Assembly (NCBI GenBank): GCA_947498985.1
Contig: CANMMF010000003.1
Location: forward strand, 186,001 to 250,000
Source of the DNA: an uncultured Paracoccaceae bacterium
Lineage (GTDB): Bacteria > Pseudomonadota > Alphaproteobacteria > Rhodobacterales > Rhodobacteraceae
Length of the DNA stretch: 64,000 bases
Direction: 5' to 3'
In this document: piece after piece, positions 27,312 to 40,649 of the stretch
How positions within the stretch are numbered: the stretch's first letter is position 1
Layout: the number at the start of each line of letters is the position of its first letter
The notes under the pieces: model-generated
What the model saw: only the letters and a program-made list of their open reading frames with translations
Told to the model about the DNA's origin: nothing
Databases searched by the model: none
Translations under genes and position numbers: made by a program

Positions 27312-28316
27312 ATGGGCCAGATCACATCCCTTTTTGCGCGCAAGATGGTGGCGGCAGCGGGTGACGCGGTTGATGCGCGTGAGATGCTCGGGTCTGTCGG
27401 GCTCGACCCGGATGCGGCCTGGGATCAGACGGTGATGATCTCCGACGATGCCTATTACGCGATGATCGAGCGGATGGCCGCGCAGACCGATGTCACCGCC
27501 CTGCCGGTCGCCGTGGGTGCCTCCATGCGCTGCGACGAGTACGGCGCGCTCGGGCTTGCGTGGAAAGCCGCGCCCGATCTGCTGGGGTCGCTGACAAGGG
27601 TCGAACGCTACGCGCGGCTATGGACCAGCGTCGTGCGATACGAAATGCGCCCGGTGCCCGAGGGGCTGCTCTATGTCGTGCATCGCGACGGCCCCCGGCG
27701 GCTGGGATTGCGGCTCTCGAACGAGGCGACGCTGGTCAGTACGGTGTCGCTGGCCCGGCAGGTTTCAACAGAGCGGTTTCATCCGCTGGAAGTGCTGATC
27801 CGGCACAGCGCGCCCGGCGATTGCAGCGCCCATGAGGCCTATCTCGGCTGCCCGCTGCGTTTTGACGCCGCCGTCGATGGTCTGCTTTTGTCGCCCGAAA
27901 GCCTCCGCGTGCCAAATGTGCTGGGGGACGCAGGCATCACGCAATTCCTTGTCTCCCATCTGGATGCCGAACTGGCCGGGGTCCGGGACGAGGTGTCGCT
28001 CGAAAGCCGCACCAAGGACGCCATCGCCCGGTCGCTGAGCGAGGGTCTGCCCCGGATGGCCGATATCGCGCGCGGACTGGGTTTCAGCGTGCGGTCGTTC
28101 CACCGTCGTCTGTCCGAGCATGGGGTCAGCTTTCAGACGCTGGCCGAAGATACAAGACGCGAGCTGGCGCTGAGCATGCTGCGCGATGAGGCCTATTCAC
28201 TGTCCGAGATCGCCTTTCTCACCGGCTTTTCGGAACAAAGCGCCTTTACCCGTGCCTTCAAGCGCTGGACCGGGCAGACTCCGGCCAGCTATCGCAAGGC
28301 GCTCCCGGACGGGTAA
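27312..28316 (+). CDS. AraC-family transcriptional regulator
   Basis: 334 residues. The N-terminal half (about 20-200) is the ligand-binding region found in OruR/ArgR-type AraC proteins (PF12625). The C-terminal double HTH (about 230-330) contains RMADIARGLGFSVRSFHRRL and AFLTGFSEQSAFTRAFKRW. ATG at 27312 is supported by homology. The NmrA-like and DUF1772 genes downstream on the same strand are plausible targets. Confidence 0.85.
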   Translation: MGQITSLFARKMVAAAGDAVDAREMLGSVGLDPDAAWDQTVMISDDAYYAMIERMAAQTDVTALPVAVGASMRCDEYGALGLAWKAAPDLLGSLTRVERYARLWTSVVRYEMRPVPEGLLYVVHRDGPRRLGLRLSNEATLVSTVSLARQVSTERFHPLEVLIRHSAPGDCSAHEAYLGCPLRFDAAVDGLLLSPESLRVPNVLGDAGITQFLVSHLDAELAGVRDEVSLESRTKDAIARSLSEGLPRMADIARGLGFSVRSFHRRLSEHGVSFQTLAEDTRRELALSMLRDEAYSLSEIAFLTGFSEQSAFTRAFKRWTGQTPASYRKALPDG

Positions 28317-28420
28317 GGCCCGGCTGGCAGCGACTGTCAAAACGCTGGCAGCCTCGGTCAAGACCCCCGGGTCGCCCGTCGCCTAATCCTTGGCCATCAC
28401 TGCAACCAAGGAGATATCAG

Positions 28421-29248
28421 ATGCAAACCGATCCCATCCTCGTCATCGGCGCCACCGGCAAAACCGGCGCCCGCGTTGTCGCACGGCTCGAAGCCGCGGG
28501 CCTGCCTGTGCGCCACGGCACACGCCGCGCCGCCATCCCGTTCGACTGGGAGCGTCCGGAGACCTGGGCCGCTGTGCTCAATGGCGTGAGCAAAGCCTAT
28601 GTGACCTATTTTCCCGACCTTGCCTTTCCCGGCGCTGTCGAGAAGGTCGCGGCGTTCTGCGATGTCGCGAAGACAACCGGACTGGAGCATATCGTGCTTC
28701 TGTCGGGCCGCGGAGAGCATCACGCACGGCTCGGCGAAGACGCGGTGCGCGCGTCGGGGCTGGGCTTCACGCTCGTGCGCTCCGCGTGGTTTGCCCAGAA
28801 TTTCAGCGAAGGCTATCTGCGCGACCCGATCCTCGAAGGCGTGCTGCCGATGCCGGGCGGCATGATCAGGGAGCCGATCATCGATGTCGAGGATATTGCC
28901 GACGTCGTTGTGGCCGCACTCACCGAAGACGGCCACAAGGGCGCGCTTTACGAGGTCACCGGCCCGCGCCTGATGAGCTTTGCCGAGATGGCGCAGGTGC
29001 TGACCGAGGCCAGCGGTCATCCGATCCGCCACATTCCGATCAGCTTCGAGGATTTCCACGCCAATGTCGCGGCGTCCGGAGACGAATTCGTGGCCGATGT
29101 GTTCACCGCGATTGCCCGCGAAACCCTCGACGGGCGCAACGCGCAGGTCTGCGATGGCGTCACCCGCGCCCTTGGCCGGCCGCCCCGCGATTTTGCGGAT
29201 TTCGCCGCCGCCGCCGCCGCGTCCGGCGCATGGCCCAGAGCCGCCTGA
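28421..29248 (+). CDS. NmrA-like NAD(P)-binding protein
   Basis: 275 residues, atypical short-chain dehydrogenase fold. GATGKTG (10-16) binds the dinucleotide; IVLLSGRGEHH and RSAWFAQNF match NmrA/YtfG-type quinone reductases and redox sensors. The active Tyr-x3-Lys of classical SDRs is absent. AAGGAG precedes the ATG. A DUF1772 membrane protein follows, a frequent pairing in proteobacteria, and both follow an AraC gene. The substrate is unknown. Confidence 0.82.
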   Translation: MQTDPILVIGATGKTGARVVARLEAAGLPVRHGTRRAAIPFDWERPETWAAVLNGVSKAYVTYFPDLAFPGAVEKVAAFCDVAKTTGLEHIVLLSGRGEHHARLGEDAVRASGLGFTLVRSAWFAQNFSEGYLRDPILEGVLPMPGGMIREPIIDVEDIADVVVAALTEDGHKGALYEVTGPRLMSFAEMAQVLTEASGHPIRHIPISFEDFHANVAASGDEFVADVFTAIARETLDGRNAQVCDGVTRALGRPPRDFADFAAAAAASGAWPRAA

Positions 29249-29312
29249 GGCTGCCAATCGGGCAGCGGGCCCGGGTCCGCTGCCGCTCACACTCACATAA
29301 GGACTTACGAAA

Positions 29313-29822
29313 ATGTCGGCACTTCTCTTCCTGCTCCTGCAGCTCAGCATTCTGGCCTATGCGCTTGTCGCGGGCGTCTTTCTCGCCTTTTCCGACTTCA
29401 TCATGCGCGCCCTTGCGGTCACCGGTGGCGTTGGCGGCGTCGAGGCCATGCAGGTCATCAACCGGGAGGTTTTTCGGTGGATCTTCATGATCCTGTTCAT
29501 CGGGCTGGCGCCGGTCTCCCTGCTTATCGTGGCTTATGGCGGCATGGTTCTGGGGAACGGGCCCGGTATCCTGATGATGATCGCGGGGCTGGTCTACGTG
29601 ATCGGCTGTTTCGGGGTGACAATTGTCTTCAACGTCCCGATGAACGAGGCGCTGGCCGGGATGGACCTGTCATCCGGCGCGACGCGGGACTACTGGCACC
29701 AGACCTATGTCCCGCGCTGGACGTTCTGGAACTCGGTCCGCAGCGTGGCCTCGGCGCTCTCTGCGGGCCTGTTGCTCTTTGCCATGCTCTGGCTCACGCA
29801 GATGAGGGCGCATTTGATCTGA
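29313..29822 (+). CDS. DUF1772 (anthrone-oxygenase-like) membrane protein
   Basis: 169 residues with four transmembrane helices (about 5-28, 50-75, 82-105, 140-162). NVPMNEALAGM and YWHQTYVPRWTFWN are the signature of DUF1772, related to fungal anthrone oxygenases. It sits 64 bases after the NmrA-like gene and is probably co-transcribed with it. Catalytic activity is not established for bacterial members. Confidence 0.82.
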   Translation: MSALLFLLLQLSILAYALVAGVFLAFSDFIMRALAVTGGVGGVEAMQVINREVFRWIFMILFIGLAPVSLLIVAYGGMVLGNGPGILMMIAGLVYVIGCFGVTIVFNVPMNEALAGMDLSSGATRDYWHQTYVPRWTFWNSVRSVASALSAGLLLFAMLWLTQMRAHLI

Positions 29823-29851
29823 CCTGCAACCCGTGCGGACGCCGGGGGGAT

Positions 29852-30361
29852 CTACCGCGCGTCCGTGCCTGCTACGTCATGCAGCACCAGAGTGAAGCCT
29901 TCCTCGGGTGTCGGACGTACAAAATGCCGCGACATCTCTGCGAATTGCGCGTCGCTGACCTGAAACGGATGCGCTCCGGTTGCGTTTCTCTCTTGCAGCC
30001 GCGCAAGGCACACCGCGTCCGGCGTCTCGAGCACGTGCATCTGGTGGGTGGCTTCCGTCATATCGAGCAGAGCGCGCATCCAGGCGCGCTGGTCGACCGT
30101 GTTGGCCGGAAAGTCGAGCACAACCGACAGCCCGGCGCGCAGGATCTCCGAGACATGCGGCGCGAGGACCTGACGCAGCTTTCTGCTGCAGCGGGCATAA
30201 TCCTTGAGGGTCTCGAGCTGGTCGTCGAAAAGCGCCTTGAGCCAGTCGTCTTCGGCTATCAGGATAGTGGCCTGCTGTTGCGCGAGGCTTGCCGCGAGGG
30301 TCGATTTGCCCGCGCCGATCTTTCCGCACACCATGTGCAGCGTTGCCGTCTCTGCCGTCAT
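29852..30361 (-). CDS. P-loop kinase-like AAA_33 protein
   Basis: 169 residues. The N-terminal Walker A GKIGAGKST (13-21) and a mid-chain VVLDFPANT (about 79-87) fit small zeta-toxin/chloramphenicol-phosphotransferase-type kinases. Cytosolic; the phosphate acceptor is unknown. It is the last gene of a long minus-strand run but is separated by 144 bases from the transporter gene upstream. Confidence 0.75.
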   Translation of the reverse strand: MTAETATLHMVCGKIGAGKSTLAASLAQQQATILIAEDDWLKALFDDQLETLKDYARCSRKLRQVLAPHVSEILRAGLSVVLDFPANTVDQRAWMRALLDMTEATHQMHVLETPDAVCLARLQERNATGAHPFQVSDAQFAEMSRHFVRPTPEEGFTLVLHDVAGTDAR

Positions 30362-30505
30362 ATCAATCCCCTTTCCGCATCGCCGAAGCGCCGCGCAAGT
30401 CTAGGGCCGGCGGGGATATCTCGACAACCGTGAAGAGCGCTGCGGCAGAGGCCGAAAAGCCGACGGCGCGGATCGCGTTCCGGGTAAAGCCGAAACCGCG
30501 GAGAA

Positions 30506-32134
30506 CTAGCCCGCAGCACGGCTTCGCTGCCGCCACGGCGTCAGCCCTTCGGGCACCGCATCCAGCAGGCGCCGCGTATAGGCGTCGCGGGGCGCGCGGA
30601 GCAGCTCTGCGGTTGGCCCTTCCTCGACGATGCGCCCCTGCCAGAGCACAATTGTCCGGTCGGCAATGCGCTGCACGACACCCAGATCGTGGCTGATGAA
30701 AAGAATGCCCAGCCCCTCATCACGCCGCAGCTGGTCCAGCACATCAAGAACCTGCGCACGCACGGAGACATCGAGCGAGGCCACCGCCTCGTCACAGACC
30801 AGAATGCGCGGCTGAGCGGCGAGCGCCCGGGCGATGGCCGCGCGCTGCAACTGCCCGCCCGAGACCTGATGCGGCTTGCGCGCGCCCAGGGCCGGATCGA
30901 GCCCGACCGCGCGCAGCAGCTCAAACGTGCGGTCCCGTGCGGCGCGCCCGCGCAACCCCGCGTGAATGCGCAGCGGGTGAGAAAGCGTGCGCGCGATGCT
31001 GAGCCGCGGATTGAAGCTCGCCAGCGGATCCTGAAAGACCATTTGCACGGCGGCGCGCTGGGCTCTGGGCAGGGGCTTTGCGGCATCGAGCGGTTGCGTT
31101 TCCAGCAGGACGGACCCAGCCTGCGGCGCGTCGAGACCCACGGCGATCCGCCCGAGCGTGGTCTTGCCGGACCCGCTTTCGCCGATGAGACCGACGATTT
31201 CGCCGGGCGCCACCGTAAGCGTCACACCGTCGAGCGCGATCAGATCGGGGCCGCGACGGGTGGCAAAACTGCGCTGGATATCGCGCAGCGCGAGGCCGTC
31301 CCTGCGCTTCGGGCGTGCTGCGGAACCCACCTGAGCCCGGGCGGCGCCGGCGCGGGTGAAGGGCAGCGCGGCCTGCACGAGGTCCGCGGTGTAGGGATCG
31401 CGCGGGGCGGCGGCGGTCTCGCGCGCGGGCCCGGTTTCGAGCAGACGCCCGCCGCGCATCACCGCGATGCGGTCTCCGATCGCGGCGGCCACGGCCAGAT
31501 CATGCGTGACGAAGATCATCGCGATGCCGCGCTCATCCACAAGCCCCAGCAGCAGATCGAGGATCTGCGCCTGCACCGTGGCATCCAGCGCTGTCGTGGG
31601 CTCGTCGGCCAGCAGGATAGACGGCTCCCCGGCCAGCGCGCAGGCGATGGCAACCCTCTGCTTCTGCCCGCCGGAGGGCTGGTGCGGATAGGTCTCGGCC
31701 CGGGCGGCGGGATCGGGCAGGCCCACGCGGTCGAGCAGATCCACCGACGCGGCGCGCGCGGCGCGCGGCCCCAGCCCGCGATGCGCCCGCACCACTTCGT
31801 CGAGATGCTGGCCGATGGTCAGCACCGGGTTGAGGCTGCCGCCGGGGTTCTGAAAGACCATGGCGATCTCGCGTCCTGCAACGCCCCTCCGGTCGGCCCC
31901 CGGGTCCAGCAGATTGCCGTCCCGGCCCGCCAGACGCAGATCGCCCGAGACATGCGCCCCGCGCGGCAGCAGCCCGGCGATGGCGCCGAGCGTGGCGCTC
32001 TTGCCCGAACCGCTCTCCCCGATGAGCGACAGCACCTCGCCGCGCGCCAGCTCGAGCGAAAGGCTCCGCACGGCCTCCGCGCCCGGCGCAAAGCGGATGG
32101 TAAGATCGCGCAGGCTGAGGACCGGCCCTGTCAT
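30506..32134 (-). CDS. Peptide/nickel-type ABC importer, fused double ATPase
   Basis: 542 residues: two complete ATPase domains, equivalent to OppD-OppF in one chain (GsiA/YejF type). Each half has Walker A (GESGSGKS, GESGSGKTT), a signature (PSGGQKQR, VSGGQLQR) and Walker B with DE. ATG at 32134 overlaps the stop of the upstream permease gene by 4 bases. It energises the adjacent permeases. The substrate is not evident; location beside pyridoxal 4-dehydrogenase makes a B6-related compound possible. Confidence 0.9.
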   Translation of the reverse strand: MTGPVLSLRDLTIRFAPGAEAVRSLSLELARGEVLSLIGESGSGKSATLGAIAGLLPRGAHVSGDLRLAGRDGNLLDPGADRRGVAGREIAMVFQNPGGSLNPVLTIGQHLDEVVRAHRGLGPRAARAASVDLLDRVGLPDPAARAETYPHQPSGGQKQRVAIACALAGEPSILLADEPTTALDATVQAQILDLLLGLVDERGIAMIFVTHDLAVAAAIGDRIAVMRGGRLLETGPARETAAAPRDPYTADLVQAALPFTRAGAARAQVGSAARPKRRDGLALRDIQRSFATRRGPDLIALDGVTLTVAPGEIVGLIGESGSGKTTLGRIAVGLDAPQAGSVLLETQPLDAAKPLPRAQRAAVQMVFQDPLASFNPRLSIARTLSHPLRIHAGLRGRAARDRTFELLRAVGLDPALGARKPHQVSGGQLQRAAIARALAAQPRILVCDEAVASLDVSVRAQVLDVLDQLRRDEGLGILFISHDLGVVQRIADRTIVLWQGRIVEEGPTAELLRAPRDAYTRRLLDAVPEGLTPWRQRSRAAG

Positions 32135-32961
32135 CGCACGCCCGTCAGCCCGAGCCGCGCGGCCAGCCCGTCACCCGCGAGCGTGACTGCCAGCACCGCA
32201 ATCGCGATGGCGATCCCGGGGAAGATCACCAGATAGGCGGCACTGCGCAACAGCGCGCGGCCATTGGCGACCATGCCGCCCCAGCTGATCAGGTTGGGGT
32301 CCGAAAGCCCCAGAAAGGCCAGCGCGCTTTCTACCAGGATCGCCTCTCCGACGGTGATGCCGATGAGCGCGACCACCGGCTGCAGCGCGCCCGGCAGCAC
32401 TTCGAAAAACGCAATCGCCAGCGGCGCGCGCCCGGCCACGCGCGCGGCATCGACGTAATCGGCGCCGCGCAACCGCAGCACTTCGGCGCGCACCAGCCGC
32501 GCGGTGGGGGGCCAGGACGAAAGGCCGATGGCGATGACCACATTGGCGGCAGACGCGCCCAGCACGCTGACCAGCGCCAGCGCCAGCAGGAAGGTGGGCA
32601 CGGTCTGAAAGGCCTCGGTCACCCGCATCAGCGCCTCGTCCAGGCGGCCCCCGGCAAAGCCCGCGCATGTGCCGATGACCATGCCGACGCCGATGGCGGC
32701 GGCGGCCGCGGCACCCCCCACAGTGATCGAGACACGCGCGCCGTGGATCAGCCCGGCCAGCACGTTGCGCCCAAGCTGGTCGGTGCCGAGCGGGAAGCGC
32801 GGGTCGGTGAACGGTGCGGTGAGCGGCCGCGCCACCATGTCGAGCGGATCACCCGGCGCGAGCCAGGGCGCCAGCGCGCCGACGACCACGAGGCAAAGGA
32901 GCACGGTTGCGCCAAGCGCGCCGCCGCCAGGCCCGGTCAGCCGAAGGCGCCGGGCGATCAT
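32131..32961 (-). CDS. Peptide-type ABC importer permease (DppC/OppC family)
   Basis: 276 residues from ATG at 32961; an ATG at 33009 would add 16 residues and overlap the upstream permease gene by 20 bases. Six helices, the N-terminal PLGTDQLGRNVLAGLIHGAR and the EAA loop (RLRGADYVDAARVAG) identify a DppC-type permease. It pairs with the DppB-type protein encoded just upstream. Confidence 0.85.
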   Translation of the reverse strand: MIARRLRLTGPGGGALGATVLLCLVVVGALAPWLAPGDPLDMVARPLTAPFTDPRFPLGTDQLGRNVLAGLIHGARVSITVGGAAAAAAIGVGMVIGTCAGFAGGRLDEALMRVTEAFQTVPTFLLALALVSVLGASAANVVIAIGLSSWPPTARLVRAEVLRLRGADYVDAARVAGRAPLAIAFFEVLPGALQPVVALIGITVGEAILVESALAFLGLSDPNLISWGGMVANGRALLRSAAYLVIFPGIAIAIAVLAVTLAGDGLAARLGLTGVR

Positions 32962-32989
32962 GACCCGGCGGGCCCGGGCTGCGGGCGCT

Positions 32990-34015
32990 TCATGCCCGCG
33001 CCTTTGCATCGAGGCTCACACGCGGGTCGAGCAGGCCGTAAACCAGATCCACGACGATGTTCATCACCACCACCAGCGCCGTGCCTGCCAGCAGGATGCC
33101 CGCGAGCAGCGGCAGGTCGCGCTGGGTCACCGCCTCGAAGGCGAGGCTGCCGAGGCCGGGGATCGAGAACACCGTTTCGATCACCACCGACCCGCCGAGC
33201 AATGTGCCAGATTGCAGCCCGATCATGGTGACCACCGGCAGCAAAGCTGGATAGGCGATGTGGCGCAGGGTCACGCGGCGCGCCGGCACGCCGCGGGCGC
33301 GGGCGGCGGTGACCCAGCCGCTGGAAGCGGCATCGATCATCGCGCCGCGCATCAGCCGGACATAAAGCGCGAGATAGGTCAGCGCGAGCGTGGTGACTGG
33401 CAGGACGAGATGGCGGGCGACGTCGAGGATCCGGCCCGTAGCGCTGAAATCGCCATCAAGCGTCGACATGCCGCCGATCGGCAGCCAGCGCAGCTTGACC
33501 GCGAAAAGGATGATGCCCAGAAGCCCGAGCCAGAACCCCGGCATCGCATTGAGCACCAGCGCGGTGACGCTGATCGCGCCATCGACCAGCCCGCCGCGAC
33601 GCATCGCGGCCACCCCGCCAAGGATCACCCCCAGCGACGAGGACAGCAGGATCGCCGAGACCATCATCAGCAGCGTGTTGGGCAGACGCTCTGTGATGAC
33701 CGAAAGCACATCGCGCGAAAACGCCACCGAATGACCCAGATCGAGCACGGCGAGGCGGGTGGCATAAGTCACGAACCGCGCGCCCAGCGTGTCGTCCAGC
33801 CCGTAGCGCTCACGCAGTTCGGCGGCAAATGTCGCGTCGCCTGCGCCGATGCCCGCCAGGTAGGCGTCAACCGCGTCGCCTTCGGCCAGCTCCAGCAGCG
33901 CAAAGACGCCCAGCGCCACGATGATCAGCACCGGCACCGCCTGCAACACCCGCCGCCCCAGCCAGCGCCACCACGCCGGGCGGGACGGTGGTGCCGCCTC
34001 AGGACGCACGCTCAC
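32990..34015 (-). CDS. Peptide-type ABC importer permease (DppB/OppB family)
   Basis: 341 residues, GTG start at 34015. An N-terminal helix, a large periplasmic loop with ERYGLDD, and the EAA loop WVTAARARGVPARRV identify a DppB-type inner-membrane permease. It starts 10 bases after the binding-protein gene stop, in one operon with the other importer genes. Confidence 0.88.
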   Translation of the reverse strand: MSVRPEAAPPSRPAWWRWLGRRVLQAVPVLIIVALGVFALLELAEGDAVDAYLAGIGAGDATFAAELRERYGLDDTLGARFVTYATRLAVLDLGHSVAFSRDVLSVITERLPNTLLMMVSAILLSSSLGVILGGVAAMRRGGLVDGAISVTALVLNAMPGFWLGLLGIILFAVKLRWLPIGGMSTLDGDFSATGRILDVARHLVLPVTTLALTYLALYVRLMRGAMIDAASSGWVTAARARGVPARRVTLRHIAYPALLPVVTMIGLQSGTLLGGSVVIETVFSIPGLGSLAFEAVTQRDLPLLAGILLAGTALVVVMNIVVDLVYGLLDPRVSLDAKARA

Positions 34016-34025
34016 CTGCGACGGC

Positions 34026-35645
34026 TCATTCGGCCGGGGCGATCCATGTATCTGCCCAGCTTGACGTCGCCCAGCGCGGGTTGTTTGCGACGTTCTGCAC
34101 CTCGTCGCGGGCCACGGTGATGAAGGTGAAATGCGTCAGGAACAGGATCGGCAGATCCTCCATGGCGAGATCCTGGAACGCATTATAGACCTCGATCCGC
34201 TCGCCGCTGTCCATGGTGGTCTGGCCGCGCGCGATGATGTCGTTCATCGCCGCACTGTCATACCCCCACTGGTTGGCAAAAGGCTGACCGGCGGGCAGCC
34301 CGCCCTGATAGAGGATCGTGGTCGAGATCGCGGGATCGTTGCGCCAGACCGGAGAGCCGATGGCCAGATCGAAATCGTGATCGGTATAGACGGCGGCGAT
34401 ATGCCCGCCGGGATCGGCGGTCACGATCTCCACATCGATGCCGATCTTGGCCAGCGCCTGTCGCACATAATCCCCGGTGTCGCGGGTCTGCTGGAACCAC
34501 GGCGCGGGGCGCAGGCGCAGCGAAAAGCGCGTGTCACCGTCGCCGCGCGCATAGCCTGCCTCGTCGAGCATGGCATTGGCCTTGTCCACGTCGAATTCGT
34601 AGGCAGGCGTATCGGCCTTGTAGAAATCGCCCGCGGTGGGCGGCACCGGGCCGGTGGCGGCGGTGGCGTAGCCCAGAAACACCACATCGACGAGGAAATC
34701 GCGGTCGATGGCATGGGCGATGGCCTTGCGCACCACGGGATCCGAAAGCTCTTCGGTGCGGTGATTGAAATCGACGGTGATGTTATAGGTGATGCCCTCA
34801 TAGCCGCCGGGGATCACGCTCACATCGTCCAGCGCATCGAGCCGGGCCATATCCGTCAGCGGCACGGCGGAAAAGGCGGTGAGCTGGATGTCCCCGGTCT
34901 CGAGCCCCGCGGCCTTGGCACCGGCATCGGGCATCACGCGGTAAAGGATCTGGTCGAGATAGGGTTTGCCGTCATCCCAGTAGGTCTCGTTTTTTGTCAG
35001 CCGATAGAACTCTCCCGGCTTGTGTTCGGCCAACACAAACGGCCCGGTGCCGACGGGGGCGGCGTTGTATTCGGCCTCACCCAGATCCTGGCCCTCCAGC
35101 AGGTGCCTGGGCAACACGGCGGTCACCGCGGGCATCGCGTTTTCGATCAGCTGGGCGGGGGTGGGCTCGGAGAAGGTGAAGACGGCGGTCAGATCGTCCG
35201 GCGTCTCGACCGCCTCCAGATTGGCAAAGATCTGGCGGCCGATATTCTGCAGCGGCTTCCAGACCTGCATCGCCGAAAAGGCCACATCCGCGGAGGTGAA
35301 GGGCGCGCCGTCGGACCATGTCACACCCTCGCGCAGGGTGACGGTGAAGGTCAGCCCGTCCTCGGAGCCTTCCCAGCTTTCCGCCAGCAGCGGGCGCAGG
35401 CCGGTTTCGTAATCCATCTCCGCCAGCGGCTCCACGATCTTGGAGGCGACGTAGAACACCCCGTTGGAGGCGACAATGGCCGGGTTGAGGCTGCGCGGTT
35501 CGGTATCGGCGGCAACCGTGAGCGTGCCGCCCATGGCGATGTCCTGCGCCAGCGCGGGCCCGGTGGCGGCAAGCCCAGTGGCAAAGGCGGCAACACCGCT
35601 CAGAAGCAGGGCGCGGCGGGGGAACAGACAGAGATTGAAAGTCAT
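34026..35645 (-). CDS. Family 5 extracellular solute-binding protein
   Basis: 539 residues, with a signal peptide (1-33, cleaved after ALA). Contains GGTLTVAADTEPRSLNPA at the mature start, LREGVTWSDGAPFTSADV and APVGTGPF, all typical of DppA/OppA periplasmic binding proteins. It delivers substrate to the permeases encoded after it. A ribosome binding site AAAGGAT precedes the ATG. It lies 76 bases downstream of the pyridoxal dehydrogenase gene on the same strand, so its ligand may be linked to B6 catabolism; that is inference. Confidence 0.9.
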   Translation of the reverse strand: MTFNLCLFPRRALLLSGVAAFATGLAATGPALAQDIAMGGTLTVAADTEPRSLNPAIVASNGVFYVASKIVEPLAEMDYETGLRPLLAESWEGSEDGLTFTVTLREGVTWSDGAPFTSADVAFSAMQVWKPLQNIGRQIFANLEAVETPDDLTAVFTFSEPTPAQLIENAMPAVTAVLPRHLLEGQDLGEAEYNAAPVGTGPFVLAEHKPGEFYRLTKNETYWDDGKPYLDQILYRVMPDAGAKAAGLETGDIQLTAFSAVPLTDMARLDALDDVSVIPGGYEGITYNITVDFNHRTEELSDPVVRKAIAHAIDRDFLVDVVFLGYATAATGPVPPTAGDFYKADTPAYEFDVDKANAMLDEAGYARGDGDTRFSLRLRPAPWFQQTRDTGDYVRQALAKIGIDVEIVTADPGGHIAAVYTDHDFDLAIGSPVWRNDPAISTTILYQGGLPAGQPFANQWGYDSAAMNDIIARGQTTMDSGERIEVYNAFQDLAMEDLPILFLTHFTFITVARDEVQNVANNPRWATSSWADTWIAPAE

Positions 35646-35721
35646 GATCGGGATCCTTTCAGGCAGATGAAATGCTGCACCGGAACGCGGTGCCTTCGGA
35701 TAACCTCAGACCGGGGGGATG

Positions 35722-37693
<1,972 letters not shown>

Positions 37694-37705
37694 GGCTCTG
37701 TCTCC

Positions 37706-39485
<1,780 letters not shown>

Positions 39486-39488
39486 CGC

Positions 39489-40565
39489 TCAGCCCTCCGT
39501 CCGCTTGCGGCGGTGGTCGAGATATTCGGCGAGGCCCAGAAAGATCAGCAGGTTGGCGACCAGCACGAGGGTGAAATCCTGCGGCACGCCGACCCGGCGC
39601 GCGGCGCTTTCGGCGCCGATGAGCAGGGCGGAGTAAAAGAAGATCAGGATGATCGAGCCTACGCCGTGGAACCGCGCCAGAAACACCAGCGGGATCACCA
39701 TCAGCCCGAAGGCCGGGTTCCAGTCGGCGCGCACATTGCCCTGCACGCCGAGGATGTCCACAGCCCCCGCCAGCCCCGCAAACCCCGCCGAGAGCGCAAA
39801 GACCGCCATCGTGAGCCGCGGCACCGACAGGCCCGCATGCGCCGCGGCATGCGGATTGGCACCGACGGTGCGCAGTTTCAGACCAAAAGCGGTGCGGGTC
39901 ATCATCACATGCACCGCCAGCACTGCGATCAGGCCGAGGATCAGCCCCGACGAGATCGAGGTGTCGAAAAGTCGCGGCAGCCGGTCGGCGACAGGCAGCG
40001 TGCGGGTCTGCGGCACGGTGGTGCCCGGATCGAGGAAGATCAGCTTGACCAGCACATTGGCCAGCGACACGCCGAGGAATGTCATCATCAGCGTGGTGAT
40101 GATCTCGTTGACGCCCTGATAGGCGCGCAGCAAGGCGGGCAGCACCGACCAGAGCGCGCCCACAGCGCCCGCCAGCGCGAACCCGGCGAGCAATGTGAGC
40201 CAGCCCGGGGCCCAGAGGATCATCAGCGGCGCAAGCGCGGCGGCCGCCACGGCACCCAGCAGGAACTGCCCGTCGACGCCAAGGTTCCAGATGCCCGCGC
40301 GAAACGCCACGATCAGCCCGGCGGCCAGAAACAAAAGCGGCGCCATGCGGGTCAGCGTCTGTTCCAGCCCCAGCCCCGACAGCAGCCCGCGCTGCAGCAC
40401 AAAGCCGTAATATGTCAGCGGGTTGATCCCGAAGAGCAGCAGGATCAGACCGGAGGTCATCAGCGCGGCGGCAATCGGCCCCAGCGTGACGACCAGAAGC
40501 TTGCGCCAGCGCCCGGTGCCGGCGCGCGCCTCGGCGCCGGTTTCGAGGGTCTCGGCGACGCTCAT
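39489..40565 (-). CDS. BMP-type (nucleoside-like) ABC importer permease 1
   Basis: 358 residues with about ten helices; RAGIWNLGVDGQFLLGAV, YQGVNEIITTLMM and RTAFGLKLRTVGANP are the NupP/YufP signatures. ATG at 40565 is the first in the homologous region; the frame is open upstream through a hairpin repeat. Partner of the permease at 38550-39485. Confidence 0.88.
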   Translation of the reverse strand: MSVAETLETGAEARAGTGRWRKLLVVTLGPIAAALMTSGLILLLFGINPLTYYGFVLQRGLLSGLGLEQTLTRMAPLLFLAAGLIVAFRAGIWNLGVDGQFLLGAVAAAALAPLMILWAPGWLTLLAGFALAGAVGALWSVLPALLRAYQGVNEIITTLMMTFLGVSLANVLVKLIFLDPGTTVPQTRTLPVADRLPRLFDTSISSGLILGLIAVLAVHVMMTRTAFGLKLRTVGANPHAAAHAGLSVPRLTMAVFALSAGFAGLAGAVDILGVQGNVRADWNPAFGLMVIPLVFLARFHGVGSIILIFFYSALLIGAESAARRVGVPQDFTLVLVANLLIFLGLAEYLDHRRKRTEG

Positions 40566-40598
40566 GGCAGATCTCCGCGCGACAGCGCCGCGCCGCGC

Positions 40599-40649
40599 GA
40601 CCCGCGTAGGGTGGGGTTCCACCCCACCATTCCCCGGCAGCCGCGGGTC
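40599..40649. repeat. Nested palindromic (REP-like) element inside the importer operon
   Basis: Outer stem GACCCGCG / CGCGGGTC (40599-40606, 40642-40649) surrounds an inner stem GGTGGGG / CCCCACC (40610-40616, 40622-40628) with loop TTCCA. It lies between the ATPase and permease genes of the importer and could modulate read-through or mRNA stability. Confidence 0.55.
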
